Shown here: positions 32,938 to 40,524 of the stretch, one piece after another | Layout of the letters: each line of letters opens with the position of its first letter | How positions within the stretch are numbered: position 1 is the stretch's first letter | DNA from: Mesorhizobium_B sp963522145 | GTDB taxonomy: Bacteria > Pseudomonadota > Alphaproteobacteria > Rhizobiales > Rhizobiaceae | Direction: 5' to 3' | DNA length: 64,000 nucleotides | Assembly (NCBI GenBank): GCA_963522145.1 | Contig: CAUQXI010000008.1 | Span: 57,360-121,359 of the forward strand | Position numbers and translations under genes: made by a program | Notes under the pieces: generated by a model | What the model was told of the DNA's origin: nothing | Seen by the model: only the letters and a program-made list of their open reading frames with translations | Databases searched by the model: none

Positions 32938-34044
32938 ATGCTTCCTCTTGACGGTTTGCTTGTCGTCTCGATCGAGCAGGCGGTGGCCGCGCCGACCTGC
33001 ACCTTGCGACTTGCCGATGCCGGTGCCCGCGTCATCAAGGTCGAGCGTGCGGAAGGCGAGACCGCGCGCCACTACGACAAGGCCGTGCATGGCACCAGCG
33101 CCTATTTCGCCTGGCTCAATCGCGGAAAGGAGAGCATCGTCCTCGACATCAAGCACAAGGACGACCACGCTCTCCTGCAGCGGATGATCGCGCGTGCCGA
33201 CGTCTTCGTCCAGAATCTTGCGCCGGGTGCCGCAGCACGGCTCGGGATGGGTTCCGCCGAACTGGCGGAGCGCCATTCGCGGCTGATCGCCGTCGATATC
33301 GTCGGCTACCGCCAGGACAGCGCCTACCGCGACATGCGCGCCTATGACATGCTGGTTCAGGCCGAAAGCGGCATCTGCGCGATTACCGGCACCCCGGACG
33401 AAGCCGTTAAGGTTGGCGTCTCGATGGCCGATGTGACCACCGGCATGAACGCTCATGCCGCCGTGCTCGAGGCGCTGATCGAGCGCGGCCGCACAGGGAA
33501 AGGCAAGGCGATCGAGATCGCCATGTTCGATGCCATGGCAGACATGATGAGCGTGCCGCTCGCGCATCTCGAACATGCCGGTCGGCACACGCCGCGCACC
33601 GGGCTCGCTCATGCGTCGATCTATCCCTATGGCAGCTTTGCGTGCCGCGACGGCATGATCGTCATCGTCATCCAGAATCCCGGAGAATGGAAACGCTTCT
33701 GTGCCGGTGTTCTCGAACGGCCGGGCCTGATCGACGACCCACGCTTCGCGACCAACCCCGCCCGTGTCGAGAACCGACAGGTACTGGGCGGGATCATCAC
33801 CGGCGTTCTTTCCGCGATGACGCGCGAGCACGCGATCGCGGTTCTCGAGGCGAATGCGCTCGCTTGGTCGAATGTCTCGACGGTCGCCGACCTGTCCGGC
33901 CATCCGGCACTCCGTCGCATGGAGATCGAGGTGCCCGGCGCGCGCGTCGAGATGGTCGCATCGCCGTTGCGGCGAAAGATCAAGGGCGGACCGGTGCCCG
34001 CACTGGGGCAGCACACAGAACACGTCCGGGCGGAGTTCGGCTGA
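32938..34044 (+). CDS. Class III (CaiB/BaiF/Frc) CoA-transferase
   Basis: 368 residues. The N terminus LDGLLVVSIEQAVAAPTCTLRLADAGARVIKVER is typical, and the catalytic Asp is in SMADVTTGMNAH (about 163). It likely forms or exchanges the CoA ester used by the acyl-CoA dehydrogenase encoded upstream. It is the second CoA-transferase of the cluster; the two are not near-identical. It ends the 30343-34044 operon. Confidence 0.92.
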   Translation: MLPLDGLLVVSIEQAVAAPTCTLRLADAGARVIKVERAEGETARHYDKAVHGTSAYFAWLNRGKESIVLDIKHKDDHALLQRMIARADVFVQNLAPGAAARLGMGSAELAERHSRLIAVDIVGYRQDSAYRDMRAYDMLVQAESGICAITGTPDEAVKVGVSMADVTTGMNAHAAVLEALIERGRTGKGKAIEIAMFDAMADMMSVPLAHLEHAGRHTPRTGLAHASIYPYGSFACRDGMIVIVIQNPGEWKRFCAGVLERPGLIDDPRFATNPARVENRQVLGGIITGVLSAMTREHAIAVLEANALAWSNVSTVADLSGHPALRRMEIEVPGARVEMVASPLRRKIKGGPVPALGQHTEHVRAEFG

Positions 34045-34473
34045 GGAAGCGGAAGGACACGACTTCCTAGATCCTGGTTTGAAGGCGAGGCACATTGCAC
34101 TGCCGGCTCCAGCTTTTGGAGCAACACTCCTTGAGCTTTGCAGTTCTCTCGTCGCCTGATTCCGATCCGCTCGGAGGTGCGTTGCGCTGTCCGTATCGCG
34201 CGCCGCTAAAGCGGGCAGACACCCGTTCCAACTAGCGACGGCTCGCGGCTGCTTCTGCTTCGTCTTGAGTGGGCGATCCAGAGCTCTGCCTTTCTGGAAC
34301 TATCACCTCCACCGCGGACCGCGCTCCGGGCACGTTGCCCGGCTGTGACAATCACTCTTGAAGCCGGCTCATCGACGCCGCTTCGCACCGGCATGAACCG
34401 GGTCATCCTTCATTGCGGCATCTGCTAAGATGGTATACCAGAATACATTGTGCAGGTGGCAGGGGCTGAATCC
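34045..34473. other. 429-bp non-coding stretch
   Basis: No convincing gene on either strand. It holds a short hairpin (GCTCCA at 34106-34111 pairing with TGGAGC at 34117-34122) that may close the CoA-transferase transcript, a possible TAAGAT -10 box at 34426-34431, and the perfect TGGTATACCA operator at 34431-34440. Otherwise I see nothing structured in it. Confidence 0.6.
34431..34440. promoter_or_regulatory. Perfect TGGTATACCA palindrome, putative cluster operator
   Basis: Identical in ten bases to the site at 27714. It lies 34 bases before the DUF1185 gene start and touches a possible -10 box (TAAGAT 34426-34431), a repressor-like position. Confidence 0.75.
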
Positions 34474-35055
34474 ATGCAGTTGAGGAAAGTGGTTTCGTTC
34501 GTCGAGGACGTTCGGCGGGACGGCGAGCGCGATGTTTCCAGCATCTTCAAGCTGATCGGCGTCGCCGCCGTGCTGACCAATCCCTGGACGGGTCGTGGCT
34601 TTGTCGAGGACCTGAAGCCCGAGATCCACGATGTCGGGCCGAAACTCGGTGAGCTGCTGACGGCTCAGTTGCTCGACCTTGCCGGCGGCGGTGCAGCGGT
34701 CGAGGGATATGGAAAAGCCGCGGTCGTGGGCACGTCGGGCGAACTCGAGCACGCCTCCGCCCTGATCCATACGCTGCGCTTCGGCAACTATTTCCGCCGT
34801 GCGGTCGATGCCAAGACCTACCTTGCCTTCACCAATACACGGGGCGGCCCGAATGCGCCGATCTCGATCCCGCTCATGCACAAGCACGATGAAGGAATGC
34901 GCTCGCACTATCTCACCGTGCAGTTCTCAGTGCCCGATGCCCCGGCGCCTGACGAGATCGTAGTGGCGCTCGGCGCCTCGATCGGCGGCCGCCCGCACCA
35001 CCGCATCGGAGACCGACATCAGGATCTGAAAGATCTTGGTGACCTGCATGGCTGA
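34474..35055 (+). CDS. Amino acid synthesis family protein (PF06684, formerly DUF1185)
   Basis: 193 residues. The order MQLRKVVSFVEDV, AAVLTNPWTGRGFVEDL, LLDLAGGGAAVEGYGKAAVVGTSGELEHASALIH and TNTRGGPNAPISIPLMHK is diagnostic to my eye. Structural work on the family described a chorismate-mutase-like fold and suggested a role in amino-acid metabolism; the reaction is not settled. In catabolic clusters it often accompanies oxygenases and hydrolases. Start at 34474 follows AGGGGCTGAATCC. Its last codons overlap the start of the hydrolase gene by eight bases. Confidence 0.85.
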   Translation: MQLRKVVSFVEDVRRDGERDVSSIFKLIGVAAVLTNPWTGRGFVEDLKPEIHDVGPKLGELLTAQLLDLAGGGAAVEGYGKAAVVGTSGELEHASALIHTLRFGNYFRRAVDAKTYLAFTNTRGGPNAPISIPLMHKHDEGMRSHYLTVQFSVPDAPAPDEIVVALGASIGGRPHHRIGDRHQDLKDLGDLHG

Positions 35056-35866
35056 AGTGACAGCCTGCGAGGTCGAGGCCATCCGCGCCGGCGGCACGCG
35101 CGTTCTTTCTGCTGGCCGCGGGGTGCCTGTGATCTTCGTGCATGGCGTGGGATTGAACGCGGATGTCTGGCGCGGTCAATTCGATGCGTTCTCGCGCAGC
35201 CGCCATGTCGTCGCCTATGACATGCTCAACCACGGCGAGGCGCCGAGCTCAATCAGGGCAAGGCAAGGCCTCGACGGTTATGTAGACCAACTGCTTCATG
35301 TAGCGGATGACCTTGCACTCGACCGCTTTCATCTTGTCGGCCATTCGATGGGCGCGCTGGTCGCCACCGCATTCGCGCTACGATATCCAGAACGTGTTCG
35401 CTCGCTTTGCGCCATGAATGCTGTGTGGTGCCGCGATCCTGAAAGCAGCGCCGCTGTTATGGATCGCGCTTCCGAACTGAAAAGCGGGTTGAAGGGCCGC
35501 AATGACGAGAACGCTATCCTGCGCTGGTTCGGCTCACCAATTCCTTCAGAGCTTCGGGAAGCAGCCTCAATCGCGCGACAGGCTTTGGCCAAAATTGATC
35601 CTGAAGCCTACGCACGTAGCTATGAGCTTTTCGCCCGGTCCGACCGTGCTCACGAAGATACTCTGAAAGAGCTTCGGGTTCCCACACTGTTTTTTACGGG
35701 TGAGTTCGATCCGAATTCGACGCCTGCGATGTCGGAGGCCATGGCGCGCGTCGCTCCCAAAGGCCGCGCGATCGTGTTGCCCGGTGCGCGCCACATGATG
35801 TTCATGACGGCCGCATCTCTGGTCAATGACCATTTGGAACGTTTGTTGGCCGCCAATGATGAGTAG
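35048..35866 (+). CDS. Alpha/beta hydrolase
   Basis: 272 residues. FVHGVGLNADVWRGQFDAF is the oxyanion segment, VGHSMGALVATAFAL holds the nucleophile Ser (about 97), TGEFDPNSTP holds the Asp and LPGARHMMFM the His. Overlaps the DUF1185 gene, so their products probably act in sequence. The second half has a more relaxed codon choice than its neighbours, a mild hint of different ancestry. Third hydrolase of region B and likely the last gene of the regulon. Confidence 0.9.
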   Translation: MAEVTACEVEAIRAGGTRVLSAGRGVPVIFVHGVGLNADVWRGQFDAFSRSRHVVAYDMLNHGEAPSSIRARQGLDGYVDQLLHVADDLALDRFHLVGHSMGALVATAFALRYPERVRSLCAMNAVWCRDPESSAAVMDRASELKSGLKGRNDENAILRWFGSPIPSELREAASIARQALAKIDPEAYARSYELFARSDRAHEDTLKELRVPTLFFTGEFDPNSTPAMSEAMARVAPKGRAIVLPGARHMMFMTAASLVNDHLERLLAANDE

Positions 35867-35877
35867 GCTGTGACTGA

Positions 35878-35898
35878 CTGGTCGCGCGACGCGACCAG
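35878..35898 (+). terminator. Hairpin downstream of DUF1185-hydrolase operon
   Basis: CTGGTCGC (35878-35885) and GCGACCAG (35891-35898) pair perfectly with a five-base loop, followed by GCTTTGC. Acceptable terminator though the T-run is short. Confidence 0.5.
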
Positions 35899-36077
35899 GC
35901 TTTGCAGGACTGCCTTGGGGTGCGACAATCTCCCTTATCGCCCTCGGCTGTTCTGCATAGACCTTGCCGAACCTGCCTCGACCAGGCCATTGCGGCATCA
36001 ACCGCTGCACCCGCGATTAGTGCGACTTGATTGATGCCTCGATCGCTGATGGGCCGAAAAGGTGATTCCCTGCCTTC

Positions 36078-36725
36078 TCACGTCGCCACGATGAGCCGGG
36101 TCCTGTTTCGCGCGAGGGCGGGAAACATCCAGTTGGGCGTCTTGCCCAGGAAGCTGTCGAGAAAGGCGATGGAAATGTTGGGGTCCTCGGTCGCATTCTC
36201 GCGGAAGGACCACCAGCTGCGGAGATCGGTCGCCGCCTGATCAAGCGGGCGGGGCGTGCCGAACTCCTGTTCGTGGACGGCCGCGATCGAGCAGATGCAG
36301 AAATTGGTGTAAAGAAAGCCCTCCGGCCAGAAATGGGCGACTTGGTCAGTCGAGTCCGCTGCGGCGGGCCGGCGCTCGGCAAGCGCGCTGGCGGGACGCG
36401 TGCGCAGGAACTCGCGAAGCGCGAGCCCGCCCAAAAAGACGATGCGGTCGGCTTTTTCGATACCGGGATCATGCTCTACCGGCCCCATCGCCTTGACCCA
36501 GTCGAAGAAGGTCTGGCTGAGACGGCGCTCGTGGATCTCGAAATCGATGCCGACATGGTCGGACACGGTGCGGGCATTGCTCTTGAAGGCGCGCGTGAAC
36601 CAGCGGAGCTGCCGGAGCCTGTGGCGCAGGTCGGGCGTGTCCATCAGATGCTGTTTGACCGAAAGGTCCATGAGGCCTTCGCGAATTCCCGTTTCCGGTT
36701 GTCTCAGGGCAGATGCGGCGCCCAT
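36078..36725 (-). CDS. Protein of unknown function, last gene of ADH-GlpD operon
   Basis: 215 residues; no family recognised. No signal peptide or membrane segment is clear. It has aromatic- and charge-rich stretches such as RLSQTFFDWVKAMG and LRSWWSFRENATEDPN, and ends FPALARNRTRLIVAT. Codon use fits a real gene. The start at 36725 overlaps the end of the previous unknown gene by 22 bases; Met at 36671 (AAGG upstream) is an alternative. Co-directional with the GlpD-like and zinc alcohol dehydrogenase genes, so a role in that pathway is inferred only from position. Confidence 0.7.
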   Translation of the reverse strand: MGAASALRQPETGIREGLMDLSVKQHLMDTPDLRHRLRQLRWFTRAFKSNARTVSDHVGIDFEIHERRLSQTFFDWVKAMGPVEHDPGIEKADRIVFLGGLALREFLRTRPASALAERRPAAADSTDQVAHFWPEGFLYTNFCICSIAAVHEQEFGTPRPLDQAATDLRSWWSFRENATEDPNISIAFLDSFLGKTPNWMFPALARNRTRLIVAT

Positions 36726-37453
36726 TCCGCAAACAAGCGCGCGAGCGCCTGCTCCGGCTCTCTCCTGAAGGCAGCCTCCACTTCAAGCCAGCCGATATCG
36801 ACCGCCGTTCCCGCAGCGGCATTGACCTCGCTCGCGGAAGCGTCCTCCTCGCTGAGGCTGGCCACTGCGAGGCTTAAGCCCAGCACGGCTGAAACAAAGA
36901 GATTGGCGTTGCGCACGGTGCCGGACTCCCCTTCCACCAGATGGGCAGGGCTCGCCACGGGGCGGCTCGTGGCGATTGCGAGCGTGACTGCGGCCGCAAG
37001 CCGGCAGGGGTCGGTTTCCCCGGCGGCGCTCGACGCAGCGACGCGGCGATAGGCCTGAGCGAGCGTCATCTCGCTGATGCTCGGATTGGCGGCCCCTTTC
37101 TCGGTGAGGATGCGCTTGGCCGCAGCATACTGGTCGCGCGCGAAGAGAATCTCGCGGTTAGGATCGGGATGCGGATCGCGGCTGGGAAAATAGGAGGAAA
37201 GCGGGCGCGGCGCTGTCTGGCCCGAGCGCAGTTCGGGATCGGCCGAAACCAGGCCCAAAGCGGCCTCCTCCAGCCGGCTCAGGGCAGAATCCGAGAATTC
37301 GGCGACAGCGCTCGTCAGGGCGACGGCCGGCTGCGGCAGCCATGGATTTCCCCGCTCCACGCTGCGCACCGAGCTTTTCAGTTCGCGCGCCAGAAAACGG
37401 GCGCTGCGCAGGTTCTCCTTGACGACGCTGCGGAGATGTTCGTGGACCAGCAT
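36704..37453 (-). CDS. Protein of unknown function in ADH-GlpD operon
   Basis: 249 residues; not recognised. The N-terminal 40 residues are helical and basic (HLRSVVKENLRSARFLARELKSSVRSV), the middle is Ala/Ser-rich, and the C-terminal half is helical (FVSAVLGLSLAVASLSEEDASASEVNAAAG). It could be a helical adaptor or binding protein. It starts 65 bases after the GlpD-like stop and overlaps the next unknown gene. Confidence 0.7.
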   Translation of the reverse strand: MLVHEHLRSVVKENLRSARFLARELKSSVRSVERGNPWLPQPAVALTSAVAEFSDSALSRLEEAALGLVSADPELRSGQTAPRPLSSYFPSRDPHPDPNREILFARDQYAAAKRILTEKGAANPSISEMTLAQAYRRVAASSAAGETDPCRLAAAVTLAIATSRPVASPAHLVEGESGTVRNANLFVSAVLGLSLAVASLSEEDASASEVNAAAGTAVDIGWLEVEAAFRREPEQALARLFAEWAPHLP

Positions 37454-37518
37454 GACTCCGTTCCTTCAAAGGCGCAGTGGTCTCAAGGATAGTGGATGAC
37501 CGGCGCCGCTTCCAGCGA

Positions 37519-39216
37519 TCATTGCGGTGGCGATGGGGAAGAAGCGCATGCGAAGACGCCGTGGCGAACGGCTTCGGCGGATGCCTCCGTTGCCTGCGCG
37601 GCACGCTCTGCCTCGTTCCAGTCCAGCGCTTCTGCCGCGAGGCCGGCGGTCTCCTCGATGACAGCGGGCGACAGAAGGCCGGCGAGCGCGATGTCGGTGC
37701 GCCGGAAAAGGAGGTCGGTCAGGTGCACAACCGATTCCGCGCGGCAGATGTGACGGATCTCGCCCGCCGAATAATCCGGCAGGCTCGCGAGCGGCCGGTC
37801 GTCAACGCCTGAAGCTTCAACCACGGCTCCCGCATAGGTGCCGTATCGGTCCAGCAGCATCTCGGCGCGCTCCCGGCCAACCGTTCCCCGAGCGGCGAGA
37901 CTTTCGACATAGGCGGAGCGCGCGGCGTTTCCCTTCGGAAAGGCCTGCCCGCCGCCGATGGCCATCTCCACCGTGCTCGTTTGGCGGGCCCGACCCAGGG
38001 CGCGGAGAATGCGGTCGGCCGCCTGCTCGGAGAAGCCGCGAAAGGTAGTCCATTTGCCGCCGATCAGGGACAGAACCGGCGTGCCGCTTCCCGGTAGGCG
38101 ATCCTCAGCGATATGATGGTCGCGGCTTACGGCGCCCGGATCGGGGCCGTCGGCGCGAGGGAGCGGGCGGACGCCCCAGTAAGAAAAGACCACCTCCGAA
38201 GGATCGAGCCGGATGTTCGGGAAGATCTCGCTGACCACGCCCAGGAGATAGCGCGCTTCCGTGTCGTCGCAGGTCGCCTCGTCGGGATCGTCGACCGGCA
38301 CATCCGTGGAGCCGATCAGAACATTGCCCATGAAGGGGTAGAGCAGGTTCACCCGCCCGTCGCGTGTGCCGAAATAGATCATGCGGCCCTTGAGCGCCTC
38401 AAGCAGGCGGCTGTTCCGGACCACGAGGTGGGCGCCCTTGTTGCCGCCCATATGGCGCGAGTTGATCCCCAGCACGGCGTTCACGCGGTCGATCCAGGCG
38501 CCGCCGGCATTCACGACGATGTCGGCGGTTACCGCGTGCGTTTCGCCGCTCCGTGCGTCGCGCAGGAGGATGGTGCCGCCTTCGTCGCAGCCGGTCGCGG
38601 GCATGTGGTTGCGCGCCGCGCTCGCCTCGTTCAGCGCGAGCCCGTCGCGCACGAGCTCCAGCGCCAGCCGCTCGGCATGGGTGATGCGCGCCTCGTAATA
38701 AATGCCGGCGGCGACAAGGCCCTCATCCAACTCGAGCATTTCCCGGCGCAACCGGGCGCGCGGAAGGAAGCGATGACGCGGCATGCCGCGAAAATGGCGG
38801 CCGTAAAGATCGTAAAGCCCAAGCCCGATCTCGGTGATCACCGCGCCGCGGTCATCGAGCTTGGCAGGACGGCGGAAGAAGCGCAGCACCGAGGCGCCGA
38901 TACCGCCGAAGACCGAGCGGATCGGCAGCACGGTTTCCAGCGGCTTCACATAATGGGGCGCGTTGCGGAGCAGCAGGTTGCGCTCCAGCGCCGACTCTCG
39001 GACCAGGCGAAACTCGCCGGTTTCCAGATATTTGATGCCGCCATGGATCAGCCGGGAGGGGGCGGCGCTCGCGCCCGAGCAGAAGTCCCCGCGATCCACC
39101 AGCAGGCAGTCCACGCCTTGGGCGCAGAGGTCGCGGAACAGGCCGCAGCCATTGATGCCCGCGCCCAGAATGACGACCGGATAGTGCGATTTCAGCGTCC
39201 GCGTGAACTGCTCCAT
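37519..39216 (-). CDS. glpD: FAD-dependent glycerol-3-phosphate dehydrogenase-like (GlpD/EryB family)
   Basis: 565 residues. It has the N-terminal FAD motif VVILGAGINGCGLFRDLCAQG (about 14-34), SRLIHGGIKYLETGEF, the GKWTTFR motif (about 388) and a C-terminal helical DAO_C-type domain. It would oxidise a polyol phosphate to a ketose phosphate at the membrane, feeding quinone. Glycerol-3-phosphate is the default, but the operon with a zinc alcohol dehydrogenase and a divergent sugar kinase and importer raises an EryB-like role on another polyol phosphate. No glycerol kinase or facilitator is nearby. Starts ten bases after the ADH stop. Confidence 0.88.
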   Translation of the reverse strand: MEQFTRTLKSHYPVVILGAGINGCGLFRDLCAQGVDCLLVDRGDFCSGASAAPSRLIHGGIKYLETGEFRLVRESALERNLLLRNAPHYVKPLETVLPIRSVFGGIGASVLRFFRRPAKLDDRGAVITEIGLGLYDLYGRHFRGMPRHRFLPRARLRREMLELDEGLVAAGIYYEARITHAERLALELVRDGLALNEASAARNHMPATGCDEGGTILLRDARSGETHAVTADIVVNAGGAWIDRVNAVLGINSRHMGGNKGAHLVVRNSRLLEALKGRMIYFGTRDGRVNLLYPFMGNVLIGSTDVPVDDPDEATCDDTEARYLLGVVSEIFPNIRLDPSEVVFSYWGVRPLPRADGPDPGAVSRDHHIAEDRLPGSGTPVLSLIGGKWTTFRGFSEQAADRILRALGRARQTSTVEMAIGGGQAFPKGNAARSAYVESLAARGTVGRERAEMLLDRYGTYAGAVVEASGVDDRPLASLPDYSAGEIRHICRAESVVHLTDLLFRRTDIALAGLLSPAVIEETAGLAAEALDWNEAERAAQATEASAEAVRHGVFACASSPSPPQ

Positions 39217-39226
39217 GATCGGCGGC

Positions 39227-40264
39227 TTACTGATCGAGAATCGCCACCTTGATGGCCGAACCCTGCTCGGCCGTGGCGAGCGCTTCTCCGATGTCGGCCA
39301 GGCTGAAGCGGTGGGTGAGCATGGAATCCACCTCGAAGCGGCCGCCTGCGATCAGCTTCAGCGCTTTCTCGAACTGGAGCCGGGAAAGGCCGAAGGCGCC
39401 GGTTACGTAAAGCTCGTTGTAGTGGATGGCATTAACGTCCAGCATCGCTTTCTCGCCCGCCGAGAAGCCGGCAAACAGGCTGACGCGTCCGCGATGACGC
39501 GCGAGCCCCAACGCATCATTGGCGAGCGCGGGCACGCCGATCGCGGCGATCACCACATCGGCGCCGAGCCCCGCCGTTTCCTCCTGGACCACGGCGGGCA
39601 GGTCTTCGGCGGTCGGGTCGACGGCGCGGTCGGCTCCGGCGGCAAGGGCCGCTGCACAGCGCGCGCCGTTCGGCTCGCTGACGATCACCTTGTGGGCGCC
39701 CGACTGGCGCGCAAGCTTGACGTGGAGGATGCCGATCGGGCCTGAGCCCAGCACCACCACCGTGTCGCCGCGCTCGACGCCGACCCGCTCCTGGCCGTTG
39801 ATCACGCAGGCCAGCGGTTCGGCAAGGGCGGCGCGGTCGAAGCCGAGGCCTTCCGGCATGGCGAACACATTGCCGCGTTCCACGCCGGCGGCCGGGATGC
39901 GGATATATTCGGCAAAGGCGCCGTCGATCTCGTAGCCGATGGCGGTCAGGTTCTGGCAAAGATTCTCGTAGCCGCGCAGGCAATGCGGGCAGTGACCGCA
40001 GGAAATGGCCGGGCAGACGCAGACTGCCTGCCCGGCGCGAAAGCGCGAGCCGGAGCCGGCTTCGACCACCTCGCCCGCGAATTCATGGCCGAGAACGGAG
40101 GGGTAGCGCACGCCCATGGTCTTGCGACCGCGGAAGATGCGGATATCGGTGCCGCATACCGTGGCTGCCTTGACGCGTATCAGCAGGTCGCCCGGTGCAA
40201 GGACGGGATCAGGCACCGTGTCGAACGACAGAACATTGGGTCCTGCAAGCACCCCGGCCTTCAT
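39227..40264 (-). CDS. Zinc-dependent alcohol dehydrogenase (sorbitol/threonine dehydrogenase family)
   Basis: 345 residues. Catalytic zinc ligands are in CGTDIR and GHEFAGEV; the structural zinc cysteines are in CGHCPHCLRGYENLC (about 92-106); the NAD loop is VLGSGPIGILHVKLA. Start at 40264 follows GGAGACAGCCGCT; the frame extends upstream without similarity. A polyol or sugar alcohol is the likely substrate given the adjacent GlpD-like, kinase and ribose-type ABC genes. Leads the leftward four-gene operon. Confidence 0.92.
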   Translation of the reverse strand: MKAGVLAGPNVLSFDTVPDPVLAPGDLLIRVKAATVCGTDIRIFRGRKTMGVRYPSVLGHEFAGEVVEAGSGSRFRAGQAVCVCPAISCGHCPHCLRGYENLCQNLTAIGYEIDGAFAEYIRIPAAGVERGNVFAMPEGLGFDRAALAEPLACVINGQERVGVERGDTVVVLGSGPIGILHVKLARQSGAHKVIVSEPNGARCAAALAAGADRAVDPTAEDLPAVVQEETAGLGADVVIAAIGVPALANDALGLARHRGRVSLFAGFSAGEKAMLDVNAIHYNELYVTGAFGLSRLQFEKALKLIAGGRFEVDSMLTHRFSLADIGEALATAEQGSAIKVAILDQ

Positions 40265-40295
40265 AGCGGCTGTCTCCATGAACTCAGTGCAATCT

Positions 40296-40307
40296 GCACA
40301 TTTGTGC
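40296..40307. promoter_or_regulatory. Near-palindrome GCACATTTGTGC upstream of alcohol dehydrogenase
   Basis: Arms GCACA and TGTGC with a two-base centre, 32 bases upstream of the alcohol dehydrogenase start. A related GCACAAAAGTGC lies at 40490. Possible SorC-type operator pair in the divergent promoter region. Confidence 0.4.
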
Positions 40308-40489
40308 TCGCGTGTGTCAATACATGCAGAACGATGGTAGGACGTGTCAGGCTCTGCTAGGTAAGGCACATGACCGTGGGCTCCCTCGTCTCACCTTACA
40401 GATCAGCAGTGGCTTCATGGAAGTGCACCTATTTGCGTCGTGGGAGGCTTGACCAATTAGCTTCACTGTGCACACTTACACGCAATGAA

Positions 40490-40501
40490 GCACAAAAGTG
40501 C
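40490..40501. promoter_or_regulatory. Palindrome GCACAAAAGTGC upstream of PfkB gene
   Basis: Arms GCAC/GTGC with an A4 centre, resembling the site at 40296; a perfect TGTGCACA lies between them at 40467-40474. It lies 23 bases before the TTG start of the kinase gene. Confidence 0.4.
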
Positions 40502-40524
40502 GGCTCGCTGCGGGAGGCGGTGAA

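Noticed and set aside
30970..34095. A 1041-codon open frame on the minus strand
   Set aside because: It is the antisense of three well-supported genes (MmgE/PrpD, acyl-CoA dehydrogenase, CoA-transferase). The long absence of stops follows from high GC, and its translation is Arg/His/Gly-rich without any motif.
36704..36725. Frameshift splitting one gene into the two unknown proteins
   Set aside because: The upstream protein ends and the downstream one starts with a plausible ATG in a different frame. Overlaps of this size are common in coupled genes, and nothing shows the two halves belong together.
37519..39216. Ordinary glycerol catabolic operon
   Set aside because: The GlpD-like protein fits glycerol-3-phosphate, but there is no glycerol kinase, facilitator or GlpR. 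The co-operonic alcohol dehydrogenase and unknown genes point to another polyol.
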